Shown here: positions 27,806 to 37,489 of the stretch, in pieces
Numbering within the stretch: the first letter of the stretch is position 1
Layout: each line of letters opens with the position of its first letter
Assembly: GCF_000420085.1 (NCBI RefSeq)
Contig: NZ_ATUG01000002.1
Coordinates: 372,001 to 436,000, forward strand
Length of the DNA: 64,000 nt
DNA from: Desulfospira joergensenii DSM 10085
Lineage (GTDB): Bacteria > Desulfobacterota > Desulfobacteria > Desulfobacterales > Desulfobacteraceae
Direction: 5' to 3'
Notes under the pieces: model-generated
The model's input: only the letters and a program-made list of their open reading frames with translations
The model's database searches: none
What the model was told of the DNA's origin: nothing
Translations under genes and position numbers: made by a program

Positions 27806-30800
27806 TCACTCGATTCCGGGCTGTCCCAGGAAAAAAGTCCGGGCCCTGTCGTAGGCCCGGGATAAATGCTCCTTTAACTCTTCGATCAGGGCATAGAGGG
27901 TGGGAACCACCACCAGGGTAAGGATGGTGGCGATCATGAGTCCGAAGATGACCACAATGGCCATGGACCTCCACCACTGGCTCGATTCGCTGGCCGTGGA
28001 TACGGCCATGATATGAAAATCATAGGAGACCCCGGTGACCATGGGCAGCAGTCCCAGGATGGTGGTCACGGCCGTAAGCAGCACCGGCCGCAGCCGGGTG
28101 GCGCCGGCGGCGATGACGGCATCCCGGATGCTCCGGCCCGAGGCCCGGAGCTTGTTGGTATAGTCGATGAGGACGATGGCGTTGTTTACCACCACCCCGG
28201 CCAGGGAGATGATGCCCACCCCGGTCATGATGATGCCGAAGGGGGAGTTGATCACCGCAAGGCCCCAGAAGGCCCCTCCCAGGGAGAGGATAACGCTGGT
28301 TAATATGATGGCGGGCTGGACCACCGAGTTGAACAGGGTCACCAGGATCAGAAAGATGAGGAACAGGGCCAGGACAAATGCCCTGGACAGGAACTCTTCG
28401 GCATCTTTCTGCTCTTCGTTTTCCCCGGTGAACTTGTATTTATATCCCAGGGGCAGTTCCATCTCCCTGAGCAGCTCTTCCACCTGGACCCGGGCCACGC
28501 TTCCCGGAACCTTGGTCTCGTCCACGTTGGCCTTGACCGTGACCACCCTTTCGTGATTTTTGCGGATGATGTCCCCTATGGTGCCCCTGTACTCAATATC
28601 GGCCAGGGTGGTCAGGGGAATAATCTGCCCTGAGGGGGCCGGGATCATGAGTTTATAAAGCACATCCGAGACCCTGCGGTCGGGCTCGGCCAGCATGACC
28701 ATGATGTCAAAGTCTTCATCCCCTTCGTAATAGGTGGATACGTCCAGGCCGTTGTAGGCGGTTTTCAGGGCATTGCCGATGGCGCTGGTGGTCAGGCCGA
28801 ACAGGGCGGCCTTCTGCCGGTCGATGATCACCTGGACCGAAGGCAGGCCGCCCTGGTAGTCATCCCTGACATCCTCGACATGGGGAACGGATTCAACGAT
28901 CTTCTTCATTTTCTCCGCGATCCGGCTTAGGACAATAAAATCATCCCCGGAGATTTCAATGTTGATGGGCGGGCCTGTGGGCGGGCCTTCCTGCTGCTCA
29001 TCCACGGTGATTCTGACCCCGGGAATCAGGGCCACCCTTTTGCGGATCTCTTCCAGATCATCTTTGGCCGGGGTCTTTCGTTTTTCAAAATCTATGAACT
29101 GGATCCCGATATGGTTGGGCAGATTGGAGTCAAATGCCGAAGATCCCCCGGTGTTCTGAACCACCCGGGTATAGATATGCTCGACATTGTTGATGTTTGA
29201 GGGGGCCATGAATTTCGTGCCGTTCCGGGTCTCGTGCTCCTGGAGGGCAATGGCTTCGTGGTAATCTTTGCTTTCAGAACCGGTGATGGCCATTTCCACC
29301 TGTTTGACGGTCTGGTCGATGAAATCCAGGTCTGCCCCTTCCGGTGTGTCAATGTTCACATAAACGGATCTGGGATCAATGGGCGGGAAAAATTCCACGG
29401 GCTTTTCAACCCCGATCCTCAGCATCCAGATCTGGTAAAGAAGGATCAGGACCAGGAAAGATGCGGCAAGCACGGTGATCTTATACTTGAGGGCGAGTCC
29501 CAGGATGCCGGAATAGGCCTTTAAAAAGACGCCTTTGATCTCAATGGGCTTTTCCCCCTGATCCTGGATCTCTTCCGGGGTCAGGGCCTTGCCATTGGAT
29601 TTTTTGTCTTTCATGAAATAGGCGCACATGGCCGGGTTGATGACCATGGCCACGAACAGGGAAGAGGTAAGGGTGACGATGAGGGTAATGGGCAGGTAGC
29701 GCATGAACTCCCCCATGATCCCGGGCCAGAAGAGCATGGGACAGAAGGCGGCCAGGGTGGTCAGGGTGGATCCGATGACCGGCCAGGCCACCTCTCCCGT
29801 GGCTTTCATGGCCGCCTCGACCCTGGGAACTCCCTGCTGCATATACCGGAACACATTTTCAATGATCACAATGGCATTGTCCACCAGCATGCCCAGGGCA
29901 AGGGTAAGGGAAAAGAGGACCACCATGTTCAGGGTGATCCCCAGGGCACTGAGCGCGGCAAAGGAGAGGAACATGGAAAAGGGGATGGCAAGGCCCACCA
30001 AAAGGGCGTTTCTGATCCCCAGGGCAATGAAGAGGACCCCCACCACCAGGATCAGGCCTGTGATGATATTGTTCTCCAGGTCGGCCACCATGTTCTTGAT
30101 GTCCTTGGATTTGTTCATGAGTTTGGAGACGGTGGTGTTCTTGGGGAAGGTTTTTTGGGCCTCTTCAATGATATGGTCGATTTTGTCTGAAATGGCAACG
30201 ATGTTCTCCCCCACCCTTTTTTTCACGGCAATATTGATGGAATCCACCCCGTTGAGCCGGGACCGGGAGGTTTCCTCCCGAATGCCGTCCACCACCCGGG
30301 CCACGTCCTTGAGATATACGGGACGGCCCTGGTGGGTGGCCACTACAATGGTAAGGATCTCCTCCGGGGTTTTAAATTCTCCGGGCACCTTGAGCTGGTA
30401 TCTTCCATGGCCCAGGGTGATGGCTCCCCCCGAGGTGTTCTGGTTTTCACTGGTTACGGCCGCCTGGAGGCTGGTGATGGGGATCCTGTAATAGGCCAGC
30501 TTGTCCGGGTCCACCTCCACCCGGATTTCCCGGTCCTGGCCTCCGGTGACATCCGCTTCCAGAACCCCGGGAACCCCTTCGATATCATCCTTGAGATCAT
30601 CGGCAATTTTTTTGAGCATCCTGGGGCCGCAGTCCCCGGCCAGGGAATAGATCACAATGGGCATTTCCGAAATATTGACCTCATACACGGAAGGGTCGTT
30701 TTCCAGATCCGTGGGCAGATCGTTTTTTGCCTCATCCACCTTGTCCTTGACCTTGGTCAGGACCTCGTCAATATCGGTCCCGGGCAAAAATTCGATATTG

Positions 30801-31072
30801 ATCTGGGACAGGCCCTGGGAAGAGACCGAAGAGATGTTTTTCACCTTGTCCAGGCCCTTGAGTTTTTTCTCGATTTTTATGGTGATGGCCGTTTCAATAT
30901 CCGAGGCAGACACTCCCCTATAATCGGTCTGGACAAAAACATAGGGGATGGTAATGTCCGGGTCGCTTTCCCGGGGCAGGGAAAAATAGGCGGACAGTCC
31001 GATGCCCGTGATGATTACAGCAAGGACCAGGACGCTGATTCGGTTCTTTACCGCCGTATCCGAGAGAATCAT
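27806..31072 (-). CDS. RND multidrug efflux transporter, inner-membrane subunit
   Basis: Proton-driven AcrB/MexB-type pump of 1088 residues. The N-terminus MILSDTAVKNRISVLVLAVIITGIGL and FSLPRESDPDITIP are typical, as are the duplicated set of six helices and two large periplasmic loops. The proton-relay region is seen in LTLALGMLVDNAIVIIENVFR, and GVGIISLAGVVVNNAIVLIDY is the repeat-2 equivalent. Its ATG overlaps the membrane-fusion gene by 4 nt. No outer-membrane TolC gene is nearby. The substrate is unknown. Confidence 0.95.
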   Translation of the reverse strand: MILSDTAVKNRISVLVLAVIITGIGLSAYFSLPRESDPDITIPYVFVQTDYRGVSASDIETAITIKIEKKLKGLDKVKNISSVSSQGLSQINIEFLPGTDIDEVLTKVKDKVDEAKNDLPTDLENDPSVYEVNISEMPIVIYSLAGDCGPRMLKKIADDLKDDIEGVPGVLEADVTGGQDREIRVEVDPDKLAYYRIPITSLQAAVTSENQNTSGGAITLGHGRYQLKVPGEFKTPEEILTIVVATHQGRPVYLKDVARVVDGIREETSRSRLNGVDSINIAVKKRVGENIVAISDKIDHIIEEAQKTFPKNTTVSKLMNKSKDIKNMVADLENNIITGLILVVGVLFIALGIRNALLVGLAIPFSMFLSFAALSALGITLNMVVLFSLTLALGMLVDNAIVIIENVFRYMQQGVPRVEAAMKATGEVAWPVIGSTLTTLAAFCPMLFWPGIMGEFMRYLPITLIVTLTSSLFVAMVINPAMCAYFMKDKKSNGKALTPEEIQDQGEKPIEIKGVFLKAYSGILGLALKYKITVLAASFLVLILLYQIWMLRIGVEKPVEFFPPIDPRSVYVNIDTPEGADLDFIDQTVKQVEMAITGSESKDYHEAIALQEHETRNGTKFMAPSNINNVEHIYTRVVQNTGGSSAFDSNLPNHIGIQFIDFEKRKTPAKDDLEEIRKRVALIPGVRITVDEQQEGPPTGPPINIEISGDDFIVLSRIAEKMKKIVESVPHVEDVRDDYQGGLPSVQVIIDRQKAALFGLTTSAIGNALKTAYNGLDVSTYYEGDEDFDIMVMLAEPDRRVSDVLYKLMIPAPSGQIIPLTTLADIEYRGTIGDIIRKNHERVVTVKANVDETKVPGSVARVQVEELLREMELPLGYKYKFTGENEEQKDAEEFLSRAFVLALFLIFLILVTLFNSVVQPAIILTSVILSLGGAFWGLAVINSPFGIIMTGVGIISLAGVVVNNAIVLIDYTNKLRASGRSIRDAVIAAGATRLRPVLLTAVTTILGLLPMVTGVSYDFHIMAVSTASESSQWWRSMAIVVIFGLMIATILTLVVVPTLYALIEELKEHLSRAYDRARTFFLGQPGIE

Positions 31073-32220
31073 GGATTGAGCCCCTCCATGGTTTTGGCCG
31101 TTGCCGTCACATTGACTTTTTCTCCGTCCTCAATGATCCTGTGGCCCATGACCACCACATGTTCCTGGGGCTCAAGGCCCTGAACGATCTGGGTTTTCCA
31201 TCCGTCCTGGAACCCGGTCCGGACCGGCCGGAAATGGACCATCCCCTGTTTTTCCACAAAGACCCCGGTCTGGTTTTTCAGGCTGACCAGGGAGTACATG
31301 GGGACGGCAAGGCCCTGGGGATCCGTATTCTTCACGACAGAGACCCGGACAAACATATCGGGAAGAATCTGGAGGTCTTCATTGTCCACCTGGATCTCAA
31401 GGGTGTAAAGCCGGGCCATGGAATCCGTGCTCTTGTATAGATAGTGAAACTCCCCCTGGTAGGGTTTATTCCCCAGGGCGTCAATGGTCATGTCAAAGGC
31501 GGTCAGTTTTCTGACCGCGTCCACATCGGATTCAGGAATCCCCACTTCAATTTTCAGTTTATCCATTTTAAGGAGTTTCACCACAGGATCGCCCACGGCG
31601 AGAAAACTGCCCGGTTCGATATAGGTTCGGTCCACCACACCGTTCATGGAGGCTCGGATGGTGCAGCGTTCCAGATTGAGTTTGGCGTTTTCCATGGCTG
31701 CCCGGGTGGTTTTTACCCGTGCGGCAGCATCGTCCAGCTGGGACTGGGTGACAAACTGCTTGCCCGAAAGGGCGGCAAACCGCTTTTTATTGATCAAAGC
31801 CGTCTCATAGGAGGCCAGGGCCGAATCATAGGAGTTCTGATAGTCCCGTTGGTCGATGACGGCCAGGATATCCCCCTTTTTTACCTGGCGGCCCTGGTCG
31901 ATCTTCCTGATAACCTTTCCCTTGACCTCGGACACCACCTCCAGGGAGATCCAGGGCTTGGCCACCCCGGGAAGGCTGATCTTTTCCGTGAGCATCTGGG
32001 GCACGAGTTCCAGGGTGGTGACATTGGTCAGGGCCCTGTGATCACCGGTCTGTTTGAGGCGCAGGGCCTGAAGGTCGGCTTTTTTGGCGGCAATTTTTTT
32101 GTTCAAGGGCAGAATCACAAGCACGATTACCACCAGTACTGCGGCAAAGGGAATGGCCCGCCAGATCAGGGGAAGTAGAGATTTGAAAAAAGAGGAAGAT
32201 TTCCCGGTTTTGGATTCCAT
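31069..32220 (-). CDS. RND efflux membrane-fusion (periplasmic adaptor) protein
   Basis: A 383-residue HlyD/AcrA-family adaptor. One N-terminal membrane anchor (about 18-40), a lipoyl-like half-motif (GKVIRKIDQGRQVKKGDILAVIDQRDYQ), a helical hairpin (about 125-185), the second half-motif (DRTYIEPGSFLAVGDPVVKL) and beta-barrel segments. It links the pump to an outer-membrane channel. First gene of a two-gene minus-strand operon. Confidence 0.93.
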   Translation of the reverse strand: MESKTGKSSSFFKSLLPLIWRAIPFAAVLVVIVLVILPLNKKIAAKKADLQALRLKQTGDHRALTNVTTLELVPQMLTEKISLPGVAKPWISLEVVSEVKGKVIRKIDQGRQVKKGDILAVIDQRDYQNSYDSALASYETALINKKRFAALSGKQFVTQSQLDDAAARVKTTRAAMENAKLNLERCTIRASMNGVVDRTYIEPGSFLAVGDPVVKLLKMDKLKIEVGIPESDVDAVRKLTAFDMTIDALGNKPYQGEFHYLYKSTDSMARLYTLEIQVDNEDLQILPDMFVRVSVVKNTDPQGLAVPMYSLVSLKNQTGVFVEKQGMVHFRPVRTGFQDGWKTQIVQGLEPQEHVVVMGHRIIEDGEKVNVTATAKTMEGLNP

Positions 32221-32381
32221 TTAAAATATCCTATATTTTGGGTTTAGTGGCCATTAACATATTACCGATTCCAATGATTTCAAGAGCCGGGGTTTACATG
32301 AAAAAAAGGTGGTGATTTGCCCGGAATGGAGCATATATACGAAGATTCCAGCCTAGGTTGGAATTGAATGTGATCTTTGAC

Positions 32382-32882
32382 TCATGCTGTCCGGGCCAGG
32401 GTCATTACATAGGTTTCCTGAACAATAAAGGCATCGGTGGAAGCCCGGTGGCGTGTCAGGCTGAATTTTTCGATGATTCCGGTCTGGGTCTCATGCCAGA
32501 TTTCCATCTGATCTTCCGATAAAATTCGCTCAAGGGGACTGACGGAAAATTGCCGGCGCAGCCCTGCGGCTTCAAAAAGCCGGGTCACCCAGGGCTTGTC
32601 CACGGACCATCCGTCCGTGTAGACCACACTGCCGTCCAGAAGCCGGTTCAGCTCCTCTGCCACCTTTTTTGGAGGACTGCCGTGCCGGTAGAGAACCTTT
32701 CTCGGGATTTTGTGAACAGCCTCAGCTTTTCTGTCCCAGTGGGTCCATTTTCTGGTTGGAAGTATCAATTTGCAATACCGGTGATCCGGTTCCATGGCCA
32801 GGCCGATTTCAATGGGATAGCTGAGCTGTCCGAAACCTGAGGCTTCCACATCAATGATAAAGGGTCTGAAGTTTTTTTTCAT
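32382..32882 (-). CDS. DEDD-type 3'-5' exonuclease-like protein
   Basis: About 166 residues from ATG 32882 (MKKNFRPFIIDVEASGFG). The frame is open to 33026, but that extension looks non-coding. Motif I IIDVEASGFG gives D and E; YTDGWSVDKPWVTRLFE resembles motif II; HRASTDAFI provides a late H...D as in DEDDh enzymes. This fits the DnaQ/RNase T fold, though the active-site set should be checked by structure. Substrate unknown. Confidence 0.7.
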   Translation of the reverse strand: MKKNFRPFIIDVEASGFGQLSYPIEIGLAMEPDHRYCKLILPTRKWTHWDRKAEAVHKIPRKVLYRHGSPPKKVAEELNRLLDGSVVYTDGWSVDKPWVTRLFEAAGLRRQFSVSPLERILSEDQMEIWHETQTGIIEKFSLTRHRASTDAFIVQETYVMTLARTA

Positions 32883-33221
32883 AAGACCTGGATCAAAACC
32901 TAAAGGGTGCCCTGCTTTTGCCCATGCCCCTAGCGCAGAGATCGATTTGCATGGACGGCGAAAAAAGACTCCATGCCTCCCGGAGGAAGGGGACAAACTC
33001 AAAACTGCGGATCTCAACCATGACATACCAGGACCCTGGTTTTTGTCAAGGAAAATCAGGGTGCCGAAAACTTCGTGCTATTCGTTTCCTTGGTGGTTTT
33101 CCCATTTTCCATACAAGATTAGGAAATCCACGAAGAGCTCCCTGCCAAACCGGCTCCGGGGCCGGTTTGGCAGGGAGTCGTTTCCCCCCAGCCGTGGGGA
33201 AGCGGCCTGTCTTCAGGTGAT
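32883..33221. other. 339-nt convergent-side spacer
   Basis: Between the thiolase stop and the exonuclease-like gene. It holds only the very strong hairpin at 33138-33177. Confidence 0.4.
33138..33177 (-). terminator. 17-bp perfect hairpin after the beta-oxidation operon
   Basis: Arms CTCCCTGCCAAACCGGC and GCCGGTTTGGCAGGGAG with a 6-nt loop, 45 nt beyond the thiolase stop. It lacks a clear T-run but is well placed to end the operon transcript or protect its 3' end. Confidence 0.65.
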
Positions 33222-34472
33222 CTAGATCATCTCCAGGGCACAGGCCATGGCCACCCCCCCGCCGCCGCAAAGGGTGGCAAGACCCAACGTATTGCCCCTC
33301 TTTTTCATGGCATGGATCAGGGTGACCATGATCCGGGCGCCGGTGGAACCCACGGGATGGCCAAGCCCGATGCCGGAGCCGTTGATATTGGTGATTTCCC
33401 GGTTGAGGTTCAGATCTTTTTCACACCCCAGGTACTGGGCGGCAAAGGCCTCGTTGACCTCGATCAGCTCGAAATCCTCAATGGCAAGGCCTGATTTTTC
33501 CATGAGGTCGTTCACGGCCGGAACCGGGGAGAGCCCCATGACGCTCGGATGGCAGGCCCCCATGCCGCTGGCTTTGATCCGGGCAATGGGCGTAAGACCC
33601 AAATCCTTTGCCTTGTCTTCGGACATGATGATCATGCCCGTGGACCCGTCGTTGATGCCCGAGGAGTTGCCGGCCGTGACCTTGCCGGTCTTGGGAACAA
33701 AGGCAGGGGGCAGGGAGGCCAGTTTCTCCATGGTCATGCCCGGCCTGAAATGCTCGTCCCTGTCAAAGACAAGGGGATCTTTCCTGCGCCGGGGAACATG
33801 GATGGGAACGATTTCTTCGGCAAAGGAGCCGTCATCGTTGGCCCGTTCCGCGTTGTTGTGGCTGCGCAGGGCCACCTCATCCATTTCCTCCCGGCTGATG
33901 TTCATGTGCTGGGCAATAAATTCGGCAGTATGGCCCATGATATAGGGTTTGCCCAGAAAATGGCTTGCCGGGGCCTTTGAGGTATCCACGGGGCTGGTCT
34001 CATCAAAGGGCAGGAGATAGGATCCGCAATGGAGGGCATGGATCATGGCATCCACGAACTGGGTGTCCTGGAGCCGGCATCCCCATCTGGCCCTGGGCAC
34101 GGTATAGGGCACCCCTGACATGTGCTCCACGCCCCCGGCCAGGATGATTTCTGCCATGCCGGCCTGGATCATGGCCGCACCCGAAAGCACGGATTCCATG
34201 CCTGAGATGCAGACCCGGTTGATGGTGGCTGCCGGGACCGTGTCCGGGATACCGGCCATGAGGGCGGCCACCCGGGTGGTGTTGAGGGTGTCATGGTGTT
34301 CCACACAGGTGCCGTACCTTACATCGTCGATGAGTTCCGGATCAATTCCGGCCCGTTGGACCGCCTCTTTCATGGTCACGCTGGCAATGGCGGCTCCGTT
34401 CATATCTTTTAAGCTGCCTCCGAATGCGCCGATGGCGGTTCTGCAGGCCGAAACAATGACTATATCTTTCAT
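33222..34472 (-). CDS. acetyl-CoA acetyltransferase (thiolase)
   Basis: Cleaves or forms 3-ketoacyl-CoA with CoA/acetyl-CoA. About 416 residues from ATG 34472 (MKDIVIVSACRTAIG, with AAGGAAAGG 5 nt upstream); an in-frame ATG at 34490 has poorer context. Active-site Cys is in NRVCISGMESV, the His in GHPVGSTGAR, and the second Cys in ATLCGGGGVAMA. Insertions such as DETSPVDTSKAPASH make it slightly longer than usual. Last gene of the hbd-acyl-CoA dehydrogenase-thiolase operon. Confidence 0.93.
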   Translation of the reverse strand: MKDIVIVSACRTAIGAFGGSLKDMNGAAIASVTMKEAVQRAGIDPELIDDVRYGTCVEHHDTLNTTRVAALMAGIPDTVPAATINRVCISGMESVLSGAAMIQAGMAEIILAGGVEHMSGVPYTVPRARWGCRLQDTQFVDAMIHALHCGSYLLPFDETSPVDTSKAPASHFLGKPYIMGHTAEFIAQHMNISREEMDEVALRSHNNAERANDDGSFAEEIVPIHVPRRRKDPLVFDRDEHFRPGMTMEKLASLPPAFVPKTGKVTAGNSSGINDGSTGMIIMSEDKAKDLGLTPIARIKASGMGACHPSVMGLSPVPAVNDLMEKSGLAIEDFELIEVNEAFAAQYLGCEKDLNLNREITNINGSGIGLGHPVGSTGARIMVTLIHAMKKRGNTLGLATLCGGGGVAMACALEMI

Positions 34473-34513
34473 TTTACCTTTCCTTATCAATGGTTGATTT
34501 TGAGTTCCCGGAT

Positions 34514-36322
34514 CTATCCAAAAGAATCGTCGGATATCTCCAGGGCCGAGGGGTCACAGACCCGGATGGCCTCCATCTTCCCCCGGGTGGCCGGAAGAAC
34601 CGTGTTGATGAAAAACCGGGCGCTTTTCACCTGTCCCTCATAAAAGGCGACCTCCTTTTTTTTGACCTTTCCTCCCAGTTTTCCCACGGCAATGGAAGCC
34701 CGCCAGAGCAGCATCCAGGCCATGAGGGTGTCGCCGATGACATCCAGGAAGGGCCGGGCATAGGCAAAGGCCTCATTGACCTTTCCCTTTCCCAGGTCTG
34801 CGCCCAGTTTCTCTGCGGTTTCCAGCAGCCGGGTCAGGGTGGCTTCAACCTGCTCCGACAGGGCGGAAAGGCTTTCTTCCTTTTTGGCGGCGTCAATTGT
34901 CTTTTGAACCTCGGCGACCAGGTCCATAAAAGCCCGGCCATTGTTAAGCCCCAGTTTCCGGCCCAGAAGATCCATGGCCTGGATCCCGTTGGTCCCCTCG
35001 TAGATCTGGGTGATCTTGCAGTCCCGGAGCAACTGCTCCTGGGGATATTCCCTGGTGAACCCGTACCCGCCAAAGACTTCCAGGCCCAGGCCGCACAGCT
35101 CAAAGGCACGGTCCGTGATATATCCCTTGGCCACGGGAATCAGCACATCAATGAGACCCTGGCACTTTGCCTTTTCCCCTTCCGTTGCTGCGGTCATTAT
35201 CCTGTCCTCCATGAACCCCACGTAAAACAGGAGGGATCTCATGGCCTCGGAATAGGATTTCATGGTCAAAAGGATGCGCCGGATATCCGGGTGCTGGATA
35301 ATGGGAACGCCGGGGGAGTCTTTGGGGGCGGTCAGGGCCTTTCCCTGGATCCGTTCCCGGGCATAGTTCAGGGCGTTGAGATAGGATGCAGACACACAGG
35401 CAAATCCCTGCATGCCTACGTGGAGGCGGGCCTCGTTCATCATGACAAACATGGCGCTCATGCCCTTGTTTTCCCGGCCCAGCAGGGTGCCTCGGCAGAG
35501 ACCCTTTCCTCCCAGGGAGAGGGAACAGGTGGGACTGCCGTGGATGCCCATTTTCTCCTCGATCCCGGTACAGACCACGTCGTTGAAATCCCCCATGGTC
35601 CCGTCTTCATGGACCCGGAACTTGGGCACCAGGAAGAGGGAGATCCCGGCCGTGCCCGGAGGCGCCCCTTCGATCCGGGCCAGGACCGGGTGGATAATGT
35701 TTTCCACCAGATCGTTTTCCCCGGAGGAGATAAAGATCTTGTTCCCGGTGATGGAGTAGGTGCCGTCTTCATTTTTCACGGCTTTGGTGGTCAGCGCCCC
35801 CACGTCGGAGCCGGCCTCGGGTTCGGTCAGGAGCATGGAGCCCCCCCATTTCCCGGTGTACATATTCTTGAGGAAGAGTTTTTTCTGCAGGTCCGTACCG
35901 AACCGTTCCACCAGTTTCCCGGCCCCGTGGCAGAGGATATTATGGAGCATGAAAGGGTAATTGGCCCCGTTAAAAAAATTGTTGGCAGCCAGGGCCACGG
36001 TTGAGGGCATGCCCTGCCCGCCCCACTCCGGATTGTCGCACATGGCAATCCATTCCCCTTCCCTGAAGAGTTTGTAGAGTCTGTGAAAGACCTTGGGCAC
36101 TCGCACCTCTCCGTTTGAAAATGTGCATCCCTCCTCATCCGCCTCCCCGAGGCAGGGAAGCATCTCCTTGACGGCCAGGTTCCTGGCCTCGGATACCACC
36201 AGATCAATGGTTTTCCGGTTAAAATCCTCAAACACCTCATGTTTGCTCAACTCCTCCACATGGAGCTGCTCGTGGAGTACGAAATCGATGTCTCTCCTGT
36301 CTGCCACCACCTGCTGGGCCAT
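34514..36322 (-). CDS. acyl-CoA dehydrogenase (long form)
   Basis: FAD enzyme oxidising acyl-CoA to enoyl-CoA. At 602 residues it belongs to the longer class with an extra C-terminal domain rather than the 380-residue SCAD type. Signatures: NPEWGGQGMPSTVA, MLLTEPEAGSDVGAL, ITGNKIFISSGEND, and the late GGYGFTREYPQEQLLRDCKITQIYEGTNGIQAMDLLGRK, in which the Glu of YEGTNG is the usual base. GGAGG precedes the ATG. Middle gene of the operon, 22 nt after hbd. Chain length not predictable. Confidence 0.93.
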   Translation of the reverse strand: MAQQVVADRRDIDFVLHEQLHVEELSKHEVFEDFNRKTIDLVVSEARNLAVKEMLPCLGEADEEGCTFSNGEVRVPKVFHRLYKLFREGEWIAMCDNPEWGGQGMPSTVALAANNFFNGANYPFMLHNILCHGAGKLVERFGTDLQKKLFLKNMYTGKWGGSMLLTEPEAGSDVGALTTKAVKNEDGTYSITGNKIFISSGENDLVENIIHPVLARIEGAPPGTAGISLFLVPKFRVHEDGTMGDFNDVVCTGIEEKMGIHGSPTCSLSLGGKGLCRGTLLGRENKGMSAMFVMMNEARLHVGMQGFACVSASYLNALNYARERIQGKALTAPKDSPGVPIIQHPDIRRILLTMKSYSEAMRSLLFYVGFMEDRIMTAATEGEKAKCQGLIDVLIPVAKGYITDRAFELCGLGLEVFGGYGFTREYPQEQLLRDCKITQIYEGTNGIQAMDLLGRKLGLNNGRAFMDLVAEVQKTIDAAKKEESLSALSEQVEATLTRLLETAEKLGADLGKGKVNEAFAYARPFLDVIGDTLMAWMLLWRASIAVGKLGGKVKKKEVAFYEGQVKSARFFINTVLPATRGKMEAIRVCDPSALEISDDSFG

Positions 36323-36344
36323 AAATCCTCCAGATTAAAATTTG

Positions 36345-37202
36345 TTATTTAGTGTAGTCGTAGAACCCCTTCCCGCTCTTTCTCCCCAGGTATCCGGCCC
36401 GGACCATCTTCCTGAGCAGGGGCGCCGGCCGGTACTTGTCTTCTCCAAGTTCCCTGTGAAAGCCTTCCAGGACCAGGAGAATGGTGTCCAGCCCCACCAT
36501 GTCGGCCAGGGCCAGGGGGCCTATGGGGTGGTTGGCCCCCAGGGTCATTCCCTTATCAATATCTTCGGGGCTGGCAATTCCCTCGGCCAGGACGAAGATG
36601 GCTTCGTTGATCATGGGGCAGAGAATCCGGTTCACGGCAAATCCGGGGGCTTCCTTGACTTCAATGGCGGTCTTGTTGATCTTTTCCACAAAATCTTTGG
36701 CAATGTTCAGGGTGTCGTCGCTGGTGGAAAATCCCCGGATCAGTTCCACCAGTTTCATGATTGGAACGGGATTGAAAAAATGCATGCCGATGAACCTGTC
36801 CGGCCTCCGGGTTACGCTGGCCATTTCAGTGATGGAGAGTCCCGAGGTGTTGGAGGCCATGATGGTCTCCTTGCGGCAGATATTGTCCAGTTCCTGGAAG
36901 GTCTGTTTTTTGATGTCCATGATTTCAATGATGGCTTCGATGACCATGTCTGCATCCTGGGCCGCCATGGACAGGTCAGTGGTCCCTGTGATCCGGTCCA
37001 TTACAGCGTCTGCCTCATCCTGGCTGATTTTTTCCTTGGACACGGCCCGGGTAAGATTGGTTTTTATGGTGGTCAGGCCGTTTTCCACAAACCGGTCTTC
37101 CATGTCCCGGATGATTACTTCAAAACCGGCCTGGGCCGCAGACTGGGCAATCCCGGCACCCATGATCCCGGCACCCAGGACGGTGATCTTTTTGATTTCC
37201 AT
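36345..37202 (-). CDS. hbd: 3-hydroxybutyryl-CoA dehydrogenase
   Basis: NAD-dependent oxidation of 3-hydroxyacyl-CoA. The 285 residues are the normal length of the single-function enzyme. Rossmann motif [25 protein letters not shown], the catalytic His in [15 protein letters not shown], and the C-terminal [17 protein letters not shown] and [21 protein letters not shown] lies 6 nt before the ATG. First gene after the sigma-54 promoter at 37291-37306. Confidence 0.95.
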   Translation of the reverse strand: MEIKKITVLGAGIMGAGIAQSAAQAGFEVIIRDMEDRFVENGLTTIKTNLTRAVSKEKISQDEADAVMDRITGTTDLSMAAQDADMVIEAIIEIMDIKKQTFQELDNICRKETIMASNTSGLSITEMASVTRRPDRFIGMHFFNPVPIMKLVELIRGFSTSDDTLNIAKDFVEKINKTAIEVKEAPGFAVNRILCPMINEAIFVLAEGIASPEDIDKGMTLGANHPIGPLALADMVGLDTILLVLEGFHRELGEDKYRPAPLLRKMVRAGYLGRKSGKGFYDYTK

Positions 37203-37290
37203 TGATTCTCCTTTAAAAAAGCGAAAAGAGGTTTTTCACCTTTTTCATTGTTCGGGTTAAATAAAAGAGCACAGATCCTGAAGAAAGAAG

Positions 37291-37306
37291 AGCATGAAAT
37301 GTGCCA
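37291..37306 (-). promoter_or_regulatory. sigma-54 (-24/-12) promoter for the beta-oxidation operon
   Basis: On the minus strand TGGCAC-ATTTC-ATGCT has the GG and GC exactly 10 nt apart, as in the consensus TGGCAC-N5-TTGCW. It lies about 90 nt upstream of hbd and faces it. The divergent neighbour encodes a sigma-54 activator, which strengthens the call. Confidence 0.75.
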
Positions 37307-37351
37307 GAACAGGAAAAGCTTATTTATCAATTGTTTAGAGTAAATCAATTT

Positions 37352-37380
37352 TTGACAGGATCCATTATCTGTGCTATGGA
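37352..37380 (+). promoter_or_regulatory. sigma-70-type promoter for the sigma-54 activator gene
   Basis: TTGACA at 37352 and TATGGA at 37375 with a 17-nt spacer, about 110 nt before the activator start. Downstream, TCTGT-N8-ACAGA at 37397-37414 is an inverted repeat that could be an activator site. Confidence 0.45.
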
Positions 37381-37489
37381 AAAGAAAAATCTGTTCTATT
37401 TTACAGAATCATCTTAAACTGGAACATGGAACAGAAATACGCGGGTTCCGGGAAAAAAGCATTGCTTATTTACAACATTGAAGGATGAC